A stretch of 64,000 nt of DNA from NCBI GenBank assembly GCA_001695595.3, contig MBPM02000062.1, forward strand, positions 457,639 to 521,638, read 5' to 3'. Origin of the DNA: Plasmopara viticola. Lineage: Eukaryota > Oomycota > Peronosporomycetes > Peronosporales > Peronosporaceae. Shown in pieces: positions 1-9,511 of the stretch. A program made the position numbers and the translations under genes. Under the pieces are notes generated by a model that saw only the letters and a list, made by a program, of their open reading frames with translations, ran no database searches and was not told the DNA's origin. Within the stretch, counting starts at the first letter, position 1. Each line of letters opens with the position of its first letter.

Positions 1-283
1 TTTTGATGCTGTCCGCTCGAAACACGATGCCATGAGTCTGCGTACCTTGTATATATCGAAATCCTCTCTTGAGCGCCTGCCAATGAGTAGGGCACGGGTC
101 CGCCGCGAATTGACTTAGTGTTCCAACGGCTGCTGCAAGATCCGGGCGTGTGCCGACCATCAAATACATTAAACAGCCGACCGCATCTCGGTAGGGAACA
201 TTTGTCATGGTTTCGTGATGCTTGCAACTTCCTTCTCATATGGCCTTGGTAAGCTTGAGACCCGGTTCCTGAGGCGTCTTTAC
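1..283 (-). pseudogene. RT C-terminal/connection fragment, leftmost array unit (cut by window edge)
   Basis: Minus-strand pol fragment covering the RT connection region, from KTPQEPGLKL to the GIVFRADS segment that leads into RNase H. Its RNase H part lies beyond the left window edge. It begins exactly where the LTR at 284-605 ends, like the other array units. Its sequence GTCCGCCGCGAATTG agrees with the longer element A-m1, whereas the next two units carry variants here, so this unit is slightly closer to the parental sequence. It has no complete domain. Confidence 0.8.
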
Positions 284-605
284 TGATGAAAAGGTCGAAG
301 TGAGCACTTGTTGGTAGAATGCAAAGTGAATATATTTAAAGGTCCTTAGTTCGCAACTACATGCTACCTCTAAGCCAATGATTTATCTAAGCCAATCAGA
401 ACGACTCACCATCCGGGCGCAATCATCTTCCCATCCGGGCCTAATCATCTTCCCATCCGGGCGCAATCATCTTCCCATCTCAAAGTCGATCTTTGCCCAT
501 CTTGAACCCGCTCCTTCAAGCAGTCATCAACTGATTGTAGATACCGGTACTTATTGATATGCAGTCGCTGGTCGAGGCGTTTCTTTGTCAGTATCTTCGA
601 CAACA
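284..605 (-). repeat. Family A LTR, array copy 1
   Basis: On the minus strand it runs TGTTGTCGAAG to TTTTCATCA. It is 322 bp, exactly 22 bp longer than the next copy, because it carries an extra 22-bp CCGGATGGGAAGATGATTG-type repeat. The pol frame to its right continues about 20 codons into it. Confidence 0.88.
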
Positions 606-1380
606 CTCCCACTCAACTCGACAGCCTTTTGTCCTTGTATGCCGAGTCGGCTTCGAAGCATAGCAAATTGTGGTGCAGATATCGGCTTGGTCATGAGGTC
701 GGCCAGCATGTCCGATGTTGAAATGTACTCAAGCGAAACTTGGCCGTCTTCAACCTTTTCGCGAACAAAGTGATAGCGTATGTCGATATGCTTGGTACGC
801 TTGTGGAACTCCGGATTCTTGGCCAACGCAATCGATCCTTGATTATCTTCAAATATCTTGACCGCTTCATCATGAGCCATTTCCCCGATTTCGCACAGAA
901 AGAACTTGAGCCAAACTGCTTCTTGGGTAGCTTCGGAAAGCGCCATGTATTCCGCCTCGGTTGATGACAACGCAACTGCTCGCTGTTTCTTGCTTCGCCA
1001 GCTAATGCATCCGCCGTTGATCATGAATGCATATCCACTTGTACTCTTTCTTGAGCCAACGTCACCAGCCCAGTCCGCATCCGAATAGCCTTGAAGCCTT
1101 TTGATGCTGTCTGCTCGAAACACGATGCCATGAGTCTGTGTACCTTGTATATATCGAAATCCTCTCTTGAGCGCCTGCCAATGAGTAGGGCACGGGTCCG
1201 CCCGAATTGACTTTGTATTCCAACGGCTGCTGCAAGATCCGGGCGTGTGCCGACCATCAAATACATTAAACAGCCGACCGCATCTCGGTAGGGAACATTT
1301 GTCATGGTTTCGTGATGCTTGCAACTTCCTTCGCATATGGCCTTGGTAAGCTTGAGACCCGGTTCCTGAGGCGTCTTTAC
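606..1380 (-). pseudogene. RT connection/RNase H remnant, array unit 1
   Basis: Minus-strand coding for the end of RT and the whole copia-type RNase H. Visible motifs are YSDADWAGD (first catalytic Asp), STEAEYMAL (Glu), FEDNQGSIAL (Asp) and HIDIRYHFVRE. The frame runs on into the LTR and ends TPRPATAYQ. A 1-nt deletion near 1203 (GTCCGCCCGAATTG against GTCCGCCGCGAATTG) breaks the frame between the RT remnant and RNase H. The RNase H domain itself stays open. No RT catalytic core is present. Confidence 0.85.
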
Positions 1381-1680
1381 TGATGAAAAGGTCGAAGTGA
1401 GCACTTGTTGGTAGAATGCAAAGTGAATATATTTAAAGGTGCTTGGTTCGCAACTACATGCTACCTCTAAGCCAATGATTTATCTAAGCCAATCAGAACG
1501 ACTCATCATCGGGGCGCAATCATCTTCCCATCCGGGCGCAATCATCTTCCCATCTCAAAGTCGATCTTTGCCCATCTTGAATCCGCTCCTTCAAGCAGTC
1601 ATCAACTGATTGTAGATACCGGTACTTACCGATATGCAGTCGCTGGTCGAGGCGTTTCTTTGTCAGTATCTTCGACAACG
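1381..1680 (-). repeat. Family A LTR, array copy 2
   Basis: 300-bp LTR shared by the units on both sides. Its first base on the minus strand has changed (CGTTGTCG instead of TGTTGTCG), and the same change is present in the next two copies, so it predates their duplication. The right end (minus 5') abuts the polypurine tract; the left end (TTTTCATCA) abuts pol directly without a PBS. Confidence 0.88.
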
Positions 1681-2528
1681 CTCCCACTCGACTCAACAGC
1701 CTTTTGTCCTTGTATGCCGAGTCGGCTTCGAAGCATAGCAAATTGTGGTGCAGATATCGGCTTGGTCATGAGGTCGGCCAGCATGTCCGATGTTGAAATG
1801 TACTCAAGCGAAACTTGGCCGTCTTCAACCTTTTCGCGAACAAAGTGATAGCGTATGTCGATATGCTTGGTACGCTTGTGGAACTCCGGATTCTTGGCCA
1901 ACGCAATCGATCCTTGATTATCTTCAAATATCTTGACCGCTTCATCATGAGCCATTTCCCCGATTTCGCACAGAAAGAACTTGAGCCAAACTGCTTCTTG
2001 GGTAGCTTCGGAAAGCGCCATGTATTCCGCCTCGGTTGATGACAACGCAACTGCTCGCTGTTTCTTGCTTCGCCAGCTAATGCATCCGCCGTTGATCATG
2101 AATGCATATCCACTTGTACTCTTTCTTGAGCCAACGTCACCAGCCCAGTCCGCATCCGAATAGCCTTGAAGCCTTTTGATGCTGTCTGCTCGAAACACGA
2201 TGCCATGAGTCTGTGTACCTTGTATATATCGAAATCCTCTCTTGAGCGCCTGCCAATGAGTAGGGCACGGGTCCGCCCCGAATTGACTTTGTATTCCAAC
2301 GGCTGCTGCAAGATCCGGGCGTGTGCCGACCATCAAATACATTAAACAGCCGACCGCATCTCGGTAGGGAACATTTGTCATGGTTTCGTGATGCTTGCAA
2401 CTTCCTTCGCATATGGCCTTGGTAAGCTTGAGACCCGGTTCCTGAGGCGTCTTTACTGATGAAAAGGTCGAAGTGAGCACTTGTTGGTAGAATGCAAAGT
2501 GAATATATTTAAAGGTGCTTGTTCGCAA
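1626..2528 (-). CDS. LTR-initiated 300-aa RNase H ORF, array unit 2
   Basis: Uninterrupted 300-codon minus-strand frame. It starts at an ATG inside the LTR (MRTSTFKYIHF...), crosses the LTR/pol junction in frame into KTPQEPGLKL, covers the RT connection and the complete RNase H domain, and ends in the next LTR (TPRPATAYR). RNase H acidic residues are in place: [27 protein letters not shown] and the late Asp in SDMLADLMTKP. There is no RT active site. The sister units are broken by single-base indels, so expression is not established. It may be an open frame that has survived by chance in a young array. The first 27 or so residues come from LTR sequence and have no recognisable domain. Confidence 0.55.
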   Translation of the reverse strand: MRTSTFKYIHFAFYQQVLTSTFSSVKTPQEPGLKLTKAICEGSCKHHETMTNVPYRDAVGCLMYLMVGTRPDLAAAVGIQSQFGADPCPTHWQALKRGFRYIQGTQTHGIVFRADSIKRLQGYSDADWAGDVGSRKSTSGYAFMINGGCISWRSKKQRAVALSSTEAEYMALSEATQEAVWLKFFLCEIGEMAHDEAVKIFEDNQGSIALAKNPEFHKRTKHIDIRYHFVREKVEDGQVSLEYISTSDMLADLMTKPISAPQFAMLRSRLGIQGQKAVESSGSVVEDTDKETPRPATAYR

Positions 2529-2755
2529 CTACATGCTACCTCTAAGCCAATGATTTATCTAAGCCAATCAGAACGACTCATCATCGGGGCGCAATCATCT
2601 TCCCATCCGGGCGCAATCATCTTCCCATCTCAAAGTCGATCTTTGCCCATCTTGAATCCGCTCCTTCAAGCAGTCATCAACTGATTGTAGATACCGGTAC
2701 TTACCGATATGCAGTCGCTGGTCGAGGCGTTTCTTTGTCAGTATCTTCGACAACG
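2457..2755 (-). repeat. Family A LTR, array copy 3
   Basis: 299-bp LTR, nearly identical to the copies at 1381-1680 and 3533-3832, differing by one lost base in the GGTGCTTGGTTCG stretch. It carries the same altered terminal base as its neighbours. Confidence 0.88.
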
Positions 2756-3532
2756 CTCCCACTCGACTCAACAGCCTTTTGTCCTTGTATGCCGAGTCGG
2801 CTTCGAAGCATAGCAAATTGTGGTGCAGATATCGGCTTGGTCATGAGGTCGGCCAGCATGTCCGATGTTGAAATGTACTCAAGCGAAACTTGGCCGTCTT
2901 CAACCTTTTCGCGAACAAAGTGATAGCGTATGTCGATATGCTTGGTACGCTTGTGGAACTCCGGATTCTTGGCCAACGCAATCGATCCTTGATTATCTTC
3001 AAATATCTTGACCTCTTCATCATGAGCCATTTCCCCGATTTCGCACAGAAAGAACTTGAGCCAAACTGCTTCTTGGGTAGCTTCGGAAAGCGCCATGTAT
3101 TCCGCCTCGGTTGATGACAACGCAACTGCTCGCTGTTTCTTGCTTCGCCAGCTAATGCATCCGCCGTTGATCATGAATGCATATCCACTTGTACTCTTTC
3201 TTGAGCCAACGTCACCAGCCCAGTCCGCATCCGAATAGCCTTGAAGCCTTTTGATGCTGTCTGCTCGAAACACGATGCCATGAGTCTGTGTACCTTGTAT
3301 ATATCGAAATCCTCTCTTGAGCGCCTGCCAATGAGTAGGGCACGGGTCCGCCCCGAATTGACTTTGTATTCCAACGGCTGCTGCAAGATCCGGGCGTGTG
3401 CCGACCATCAAATACATTAAACAGCCGACCGCATTCTCGGTAGGGAACATTTGTCATGGTTTCGTGATGCTTGCAACTTCCTTCGCATATGGCCTTGGTA
3501 AGCTTGAGACCCGGTTCCTGAGGCGTCTTTAC
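2756..3532 (-). pseudogene. RT connection/RNase H remnant, array unit 3
   Basis: Minus-strand RT tail plus a complete RNase H domain, nearly identical to units 1 and 2. One inserted T near 3434 shifts the frame upstream of VGCLMYLMVGTRPDL; from there RNase H is open into the LTR. A substitution changes the EIGEMAHDEA segment to EIGEMAHDEE. The DEDD-type acidic residues remain. As in its sisters, PBS, gag and integrase are absent and the segment begins at the LTR border. Confidence 0.85.
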
Positions 3533-3832
3533 TGATGAAAAGGTCGAAGTGAGCACTTGTTGGTAGAATGCAAAGTGAATATATTTAAAGGTGCTTGGTT
3601 CGCAACTACATGCTACCTCTAAGCCAATGATTTATCTAAGCCAATCAGAACGACTCATCATCGGGGCGCAATCATCTTCCCATCCGGGCGCAATCATCTT
3701 CCCATCTCAAAGTCGATCTTTGCCCATCTTGAATCCGCTCCTTCAAGCAGTCATCAACTGATTGTAGATACCGGTACTTACCGATATGCAGTCGCTGGTC
3801 GAGGCGTTTCTTTGTCAGTATCTTCGACAACG
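3533..3832 (-). repeat. Family A LTR, array copy 4 / 3' LTR of A-m1
   Basis: 300-bp LTR at the boundary between the truncated array and the longer element A-m1. On its right lie the polypurine tract and the RNase H end of A-m1; on its left the next unit starts at KTPQEPG. It belongs to both structures. Confidence 0.88.
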
Positions 3833-5543
3833 CTCCCACTCGACTCAACAGCCTTTTGTCCTTGTATGCCGAGTCGGCTTCGAAGCATAGCAAATTGTGG
3901 TGCAGATATCGGCTTGGTCATGAGGTCGGCCAGCATGTCCGATGTTGAAATGTACTCAAGCGAAACTTGGCCGTCTTCAACCTTTTCGCGAACAAAGTGA
4001 TAGCGTATGTCGATATGCTTGGTACGCTTGTGGAACTCCGGATTCTTGGCCAACGCAATCGATCCTTGATTATCTTCGAATATCTTGACCGCTTCATCAT
4101 GAGCCATTTCCCCGATTTCGCACAGAAAGAACTTGAGCCAAACTGCTTCTTGGGTAGCTTCGGAAAGCGCCATGTATTCCGCCTCGGTTGATGACAACGC
4201 ATCTGCTCGCTGTTTCTTGCTTCGCCAGCTAATGCATCCGCCGTTCATCATGAATGCATATCCACTTGTACTCTTTCTTGAGCCAACGTCACCAGCCCAG
4301 TCCGCATCCGAATAGCCTTGAAGCCTTTTGTTGCTGTCCGCTCTAAACACGATGCCATGAGTCTGTGTACCTTGTATATATCGAATACTCTCTTGAGCGC
4401 CTGCCTATGAGTAGGGCACGGGTCCGCCGCGAATTGACTTTGTATTCCAACGTCTGCTGCAAGATCCGGGCGTGTGCCGACCATCAAATACATTAAACAG
4501 CCGACCGCATTTCGGTAAGGAACATTTGCCATGGTTTCGTGATGCTTGCAACTTCCTTCGCACATGGCATTGGTAAGCTTGAGACCCGGTTCCTGAGGCG
4601 TGTTTACAGGATTGCTGTTATCCATTTTAAACTTCTTTAGAATATTACCCGCAAATTTGGACTGTCTCACGATCATCTTTCCAGCTTCAAAATCTTGTTC
4701 AATTTCCATGCCGAGAAAATACTTGATCTGGCCCATGTCTGTCGTGTCGTGTAGCAATGTCGAGTTGTTGCTTGCAAGAATGAGATCGTCGACGTAAAGC
4801 GCAATGAAGATCATGTTTTTGCCGTCACGCCTTAAATAGATGCAGTGGTCGGACACGCTCTTTTTGAACTTGAGTCGAAGCATGAAGTCGTCAATAGTTT
4901 TATTCCACATACGCGGCGACTGCTTTAATCCGTAAGGAGATCGTTCAAGCTTGCAAACGAAATCCGGGCATTTTTCATCGACAAATTCATCGGGCTGGGT
5001 CATGTAGATGTCCTTATCGAGAAGTCCATTCAAAAACGCAGTCTTGACATCCATTTGATGGACGGTAAGGCTGTACTTGGCTGCCAGACTAAGCAGAATT
5101 CGAATCGAAGTGAACTTGGCCACTGGCGCAAACGTTTCTTCATAGTCGACGCCATACTTTTGCGAAAATCCCTTGGCCACCAAACGCGCATTGTACCTCT
5201 CGATTTCGCCGATTTGATTTTCCTTGAGTCGAAACACCCATCTGTTGCCTATAGCTTTGCGACCTTTTGGTAATGGCACGAGTGTCCAGGACTTGTTCTT
5301 GTGTAGTGATTCTATTTCCGAGTCGCACGCTTCCTTCCACTTGGCTGCGTCATTTGATTCCATTGCCGAGCTGAACGATGTCGGCATTTTCCCCACTGAA
5401 TCAACAATGTACGCAGCTTCAAAATCCTGGGCTGCAGCGGATATCTCTACAAGACCTTGGCAACGACTTTTACGCTTGGACCGAGGAACTTCTGTTACTT
5501 GTTCTAGCGACTTCGCACGCTGGTGTCGCTTGCCTAACGGCAT
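3833..5543 (-). pseudogene. A-m1 reverse transcriptase and RNase H
   Basis: Minus-strand RT/RNase H. From its start it shows the acidic linker ...KRHQRAKSLEQV, the RT N-part ([39 protein letters not shown]), YGLKQSPRMWN, and the catalytic YVDDLILAS. About ten codons just after it (the DRFEMTD region) are deleted in frame compared with A-m3. A 1-nt loss near 4385 then breaks the frame at the RT/RNase H boundary; RNase H (3778-4350) remains open with [17 protein letters not shown] and FEDNQGSIAL. The frame also differs from that of the integrase upstream, implying an indel in the linker near 5543. A defective copy. Confidence 0.85.
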
Positions 5544-6781
5544 CAGTCAAAATTCTCCGCTGGGTCTTCTACTTCATGATCTGTTTCGTCATTCGGTGTT
5601 GCATCCTGCTGTGGTTCTTCGTCATCTTGAATAACAACTTCATCACAACCATATTTGACGAGTTTTCCACCGTCAAAGGTGTCTTCCATGAACTGTGCGT
5701 TTCGGCTCACAAGCACTCGACCGCTTTCAATTGTTTCAAAACGACACGCTTTCTCGTGCTCGCTGTATCCAAGAAACCGACATCGCACCGAACAAGCATC
5801 AAACTTGGATCGTTTTTCTTTCGGCACGTGTACGTAAGCATGGCAATCAAAGACTTTGAGATTTGCCAAAAGAGGTTTCTTGCCAGTCCAAAGTTGATGT
5901 GGCGACTTGTCGTGGCTAACAGCGCGTGTTGGGCACCGGTTTCGAAGGAATGTTGCGGTCATTACAGCCTCACCCCAATACGCTTTATTGAGACTAGCAT
6001 GCTCAAGCATACACCGAGCACACTCAACCAAAGTTCGGTTCATGCGCTCGGCAACACCATTAAGCTGAGGGGTGTATGGAGGCGTGAACTTCTGCACAAT
6101 GACACGGTCAGCACAAAACTTGGCCAACGCTCCTGACGTGTATTCGCCACCGTTGTCGCTTCGAAGCACCTTGAGCCGCTTATTCGTCTGCTTTTCAGCG
6201 TAAGCAACAACCTTAGCGAACTTGTCAGCCACTTCCGATTTATTTCGAAGCAGATAAACTGCACAGAAGTGCGACTTGTCATCTATGAAAGTGACAAAAT
6301 ATCGCTTGCCACTGTGTGTTGGGGTCCGCATTGGACCACATACATCACTGTGAATGACATCAAGCACATCTTTTGCTCGGTTGGGCGACGACTTTATGTA
6401 TGTTGCTTGGGTTTGCTTTCCCAATGCGCACCCATCACAAAGCTCCCACTTTTTTACTGACGGAATGTCAATGCCAGTGCCGTAACCCTTTTTGACGATG
6501 GCTTCTAGGCCGCCATGGCCAATATGACCAAGTTGAAGGTGCCAGAGGTACGAATTGGTGTCCCCAACGCAGCCTTTCGAGCTTGCCATATTGACCTCGT
6601 CTGTCTTAAGTGGCGTCATGCAAAGCTTAAACAAGCCTTTGCCTTGACGTTCAACAAGTTTCCACCGAATCCGTTTTGCTTGAGCAAAACAGCCATCGGT
6701 TTCGAACGCGACTGGACCCACGTCTTTCGTAAAGCGTCCAACCGAAATTAAGTTTCGCGTTAGCTTCGGGATATGCCACAC
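5543..6781 (-). CDS. A-m1 GAG-pre-integrase and integrase
   Basis: 412-codon minus-strand open frame, entering from the truncated edge at MWHIPKLTRN. Order: protease-integrase spacer (SVGRFTKDVGPV); HHCC zinc-binding region (HLQLGHIGHGG ... CDGCALGKQ); DD35E core with Asp in HSDVCGPM, Asp in RSDNGGEYTSG and Glu in NGVAERMNRTL; then a C-terminal part with GKKPLLANLKVF and an acidic tail. All catalytic residues are intact. It would insert element cDNA into the genome. The frame ends in TGA overlapping an ATG (TGATG) that opens the RT frame, most simply the result of a frameshift in the poorly conserved linker. The first ATG is not the natural start, because integrase is cleaved from a polyprotein. 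Confidence 0.8.
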   Translation of the reverse strand: MWHIPKLTRNLISVGRFTKDVGPVAFETDGCFAQAKRIRWKLVERQGKGLFKLCMTPLKTDEVNMASSKGCVGDTNSYLWHLQLGHIGHGGLEAIVKKGYGTGIDIPSVKKWELCDGCALGKQTQATYIKSSPNRAKDVLDVIHSDVCGPMRTPTHSGKRYFVTFIDDKSHFCAVYLLRNKSEVADKFAKVVAYAEKQTNKRLKVLRSDNGGEYTSGALAKFCADRVIVQKFTPPYTPQLNGVAERMNRTLVECARCMLEHASLNKAYWGEAVMTATFLRNRCPTRAVSHDKSPHQLWTGKKPLLANLKVFDCHAYVHVPKEKRSKFDACSVRCRFLGYSEHEKACRFETIESGRVLVSRNAQFMEDTFDGGKLVKYGCDEVVIQDDEEPQQDATPNDETDHEVEDPAENFD

Positions 6782-6791
6782 GTTCGTGAGC

Positions 6792-7153
6792 TATTGAAGG
6801 TAGCCGGTTTCCCTCAGTTTTATTCCGGTTTCCGAGGCTGTCCAATACGAGCGGCTGTCCGACGGTTCAAACAAACAACGATGGCGTCATGGATAGACGC
6901 ACGGACAGGCGCACTCAAGATTATTGCGCCCGGATGGGAAGATGATTGCGCCCGGATGGTAAGCTCTTTTGATTGGCTTAGATAAATGAATGGCTTAGAT
7001 GTAGCAAAGAGTTGTGAACTAAGGACCAAGTGAATACACTCACTTTGAAAACTTCTTTCTTCCTCACAAGTGTCTTCGCTCGGTTCTCCCTCGCGCAGAC
7101 TCTTCACCACACACCTCTAACTCTTCGCCTTCGCCCCGCTCACCCTTCCAACA
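6792..7153 (+). repeat. Family B LTR (5' LTR of B1)
   Basis: 362 bp, TATTGAAGG to CAACA. It contains the 22-bp repeat region, the CTGATTGGCTTAGATAAAT block also found in family A LTRs, and the Inr-like CTCACTTT, and is followed by the PBS GGTTATGAGCCC at 7154-7165. Start placement rests on the common first base at three junctions (6792, 25228, 49091). Confidence 0.88.
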
Positions 7154-7165
7154 GGTTATGAGCCC
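7154..7165 (+). other. Primer binding site (half-tRNA-iMet type), family B
   Basis: GGTTATGAGCCC directly after the LTR. It is the reverse complement of GGGCTCATAACC, the anticodon arm of eukaryotic initiator tRNA-Met (as in yeast), not of a tRNA 3' end. The ATG at 7158 inside it is the gag start. The same 12 nt follow the LTRs at 25656, 49453, 53898, 58341 and 62748 (family B). Confidence 0.8.
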
Positions 7166-8593
7166 AACCATGACCTCGGTGCATGACGTCTCGGCCAAGG
7201 TCGTCATCGACAAGTTCAACGGCGACAACTATGCAACGTGGAACCGCTACATGCGTGGCGTGTTCCTTACCAAGGCCGTGTGGCATGTTGTCAACCGCGA
7301 GGTGACTCCGACGTTTGTTGACCCTCGTGCCTCGGACGAATATGTCAGGACAAGCAACATTGCTTTTGGATTGATACTGCTCCATATGGATGCGGACTAT
7401 CACCACGTTGTTGATGACTGCGAGGAAGCGTGGGTTGCGTGGGCGCGTATTAAGACGCTGTATGGTGGATCGCAAAAGGCTGGTCGCATCTACTTGAAGC
7501 GACAACTCTTCAGCATGGAGATGGCCGAAGGTGGTAATGTCTTGCATCACTGCAATGAAGTCCTCAATATCAGCGCAAAGCTTTCCAGTATCGGCGCGAA
7601 AATGGAGGACGAAGACGTTGCAATCTGCCTTTTGCGTAGTCTGCCCAAGAGCTACGAGAATGTCGTGCTCAACTTGGAGATCAGCAATGCGGAGTTGAGG
7701 ACTCAGGATGTGGTTAAGGTGCTGACGAATGAGCACATTAAGCGACAAGGGTCGAGAACTACGACAGTTAAGACTGAGGAAGTGGCAAAGGCGTTCAGCA
7801 CAGAGCGAGAATATCGCCAGTGCGCATACTGCGGAGAATTGGGGCACTCGGCGGAGCGGTGCTGGACCAAGCAGAAGGATGAGAATCGGAATGCTCGACG
7901 CGGCGGCCAATCTCGTGGACGCGGAGCAAACAATGTTCACTATCGACCAAGCGATCAATACGACTACGACCGTGTTGAGTTTGCGGTCTCACTGGAGTGT
8001 GGACTTTCAACAACAAAAATATGCCTGGAATGTGGGCGATCGACAGTGACGCAACGCATCATATATGCAACAACAAGGACAAGTTTGCAAGACTCGAAGA
8101 GCACAACTTTGGCAAACCCTCGGTCGCTGACGGAAACAAAACTGCAATCAAAGGTGTCGGGACAATCATTGAACGCGTGGTTTTGCCCAATGGTATAGAA
8201 TCCGACATTGAATTCAAGGACGTATTGTTCGTGCCAGCAATAAACGAGAATTTGCTTTCGGTGCCACAGATCAACAAGAGTGGCAAGTTCCAAGTGGTAT
8301 TTGATGGTCCACTCATGGACATTGCGCGCAAAGTCTCAAATCAGGTTGTGGCTACAGCAGACCTTGTGGACGGTCTTAACTGGCTTCGTACTTCCCAGTA
8401 TTCAGCAAATTCGGCGGTGCGGGGACAAAACACCAATCTGCACGCAAGAATGGGTCACGCTCCAATCGACATGCTTCGCAGGATGGTCAATGGTGGAAGG
8501 ATCAAAGACGCAAATGTGCCATTAGGTTCAAGTGATCAAGGCATGTGTCGAGGGTGTCAGTTAATAAAAAATGGCTCAAAAACCATTTCCTAG
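7158..8593 (+). pseudogene. B1 gag, zinc knuckle, protease and GAG-pre-integrase
   Basis: Starts at the ATG inside the PBS ([15 protein letters not shown]). The gag domain carries [17 protein letters not shown], a UBN2-like copia gag. The zinc knuckle [14 protein letters not shown] lies near residues 220-235. The frame is then lost by one missing A in the A-run near 8018, just before the protease, and continues in another frame to 8593. The protease motif reads IDSDATHH instead of IDSGATHH, so the DSG active site is damaged as well. A further indel near 8563 separates this part from the integrase. The gag part is uninterrupted for about 285 codons, so Gag alone could still be made. Confidence 0.85.
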
Positions 8594-9230
8594 CTCCCAA
8601 GACAAGCGTCAATATGATACGTATGAGCTTCTACACTTTGACATATGCGGTCCCATGGAACAAGACTCTTTGGGTGGAAGCAGGTACTTGCTCCTCATTG
8701 TAGACGAGGCCAGCAGATGCATGAAGGGCTTTTGCTTAAGGGCCAAATCTGAATCCGAAGAATGTCTCACAAGCTACATCCTCAAGGTTCAAACGCAATT
8801 CGGTAAGCAAGTCAAGTTTGTGAGACATGATGGAGCGCGAGAATTCGCAACAAATTTGCTCAAGATCTTCTATGGCGATCAAGGTATTGAGCAGCAGTCA
8901 CACTTCCATACGCGCATCAAACAAATGGAACAGCTGAGCAGGCCATCAGAACTATCGTTACGATCGGCCGCGCTTTACTGCACTATGCAAAACTCGACAA
9001 GCTCTTTTGGGGTAAAGCGGCAATGACGGCAATTTATATCGAGAATTGACTGCCTTCACCCAAGATTGCAAACAAAACCCCGTTTGAGGTTGTGTACAAG
9101 TCCGAGCCAAGTGTAAAACACCTGCGTGTATTCGGCTGCCGAACATTTACACTCACACCAAAACAAAAGCGACTCAAGTGGGATCCAAAAGCTCGCACTG
9201 GCATTTTTATGGGCTATCAAGAGTCATCAA
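8571..9230 (+). pseudogene. B1 integrase, 5' part
   Basis: Begins with KPFPSSQDK and carries the integrase Asp in [12 protein letters not shown] and the second Asp in [12 protein letters not shown] deletion near 8897 (CAGCAGTCACAC against CAGCAGGTCACGG) shifts the frame before the catalytic Glu, and further changes follow (TGA near 9047). It is cut at 9230 by the A-m2 LTR; the rest of the linker and RT continue at 23221. Not functional. Confidence 0.82.
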
Positions 9231-9511
9231 TGTTGAAAAGGTCGAAGTGAGCACTAGTTGGCAAAATGCAAAGTAAATATATTTAAAAAGGTTCTTAGTT
9301 CACAACTACATGCTACCTCTAAGCCAATGATTAATCAAAGCCAATCAGAACGACTCGCCATCCGGGCGCAATCATCTTCCCATCCCGAGATCGATCTTTT
9401 GCCCATCTTGAACCCGCTCCCTCGGTCAGTCATCAACTGATTGCAGATACCGATACTTACCGATATGTAGTCGCTGGTCGAGGCGTATCATCACCAGCAT
9501 CTTCGACAACA
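9231..9511 (-). repeat. Family A LTR (3' LTR of A-m2)
   Basis: 281 bp; on the plus strand it runs TGTTGAAAAGG to CGACAACA. It has a single 22-bp repeat unit. The RNase H frame ends inside it (TPRPATTYR stop). Confidence 0.9.

Larger units (their letters stand above)
1..3832 (-). mobile_element. Tandem array of truncated family A retroelement units
   Basis: Head-to-tail array read on the minus strand. Units of about 1075, 1076 and 1076 bp repeat with near identity. Each consists of one family A LTR (about 300 bp) and about 775 bp of pol 3' end, from the RT motif KTPQEPGLKL through RNase H to the polypurine tract. Four LTRs are present (284-605, 1381-1680, 2457-2755, 3533-3832) and single LTRs are shared between neighbours. 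PBS, gag, protease, integrase and most of RT are missing from every unit, and each LTR joins pol at the same nucleotide. The array continues beyond the left edge. On the right it runs into the longer element A-m1. Amplification by unequal LTR-LTR exchange of one internally deleted copy is the simplest explanation. Confidence 0.9.
3533..6791 (-). mobile_element. A-m1: family A copia element, 5' part lost at the B1 insertion
   Basis: Minus-strand element retaining the 3' LTR (3533-3832), RNase H, RT and integrase. It is cut at 6791, where the B1 LTR begins inside the sequence coding for the segment after WHIPKL. Protease, gag and the 5' LTR are not found elsewhere in the window. They would lie beyond the B tandem structure or have been lost. 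Confidence 0.85.

Noticed and set aside
5541..5545. TGATG stop-start overlap between A-m1 integrase and RT as translational coupling
   Set aside because: Sister elements read through this linker in one frame, so a single indel in the poorly conserved linker explains it.
5378..6136. 252-codon plus-strand open frame
   Set aside because: It is antisense to the A-m1 integrase/linker, has no domain, and similar shadows recur opposite every family A and B pol or gag copy.
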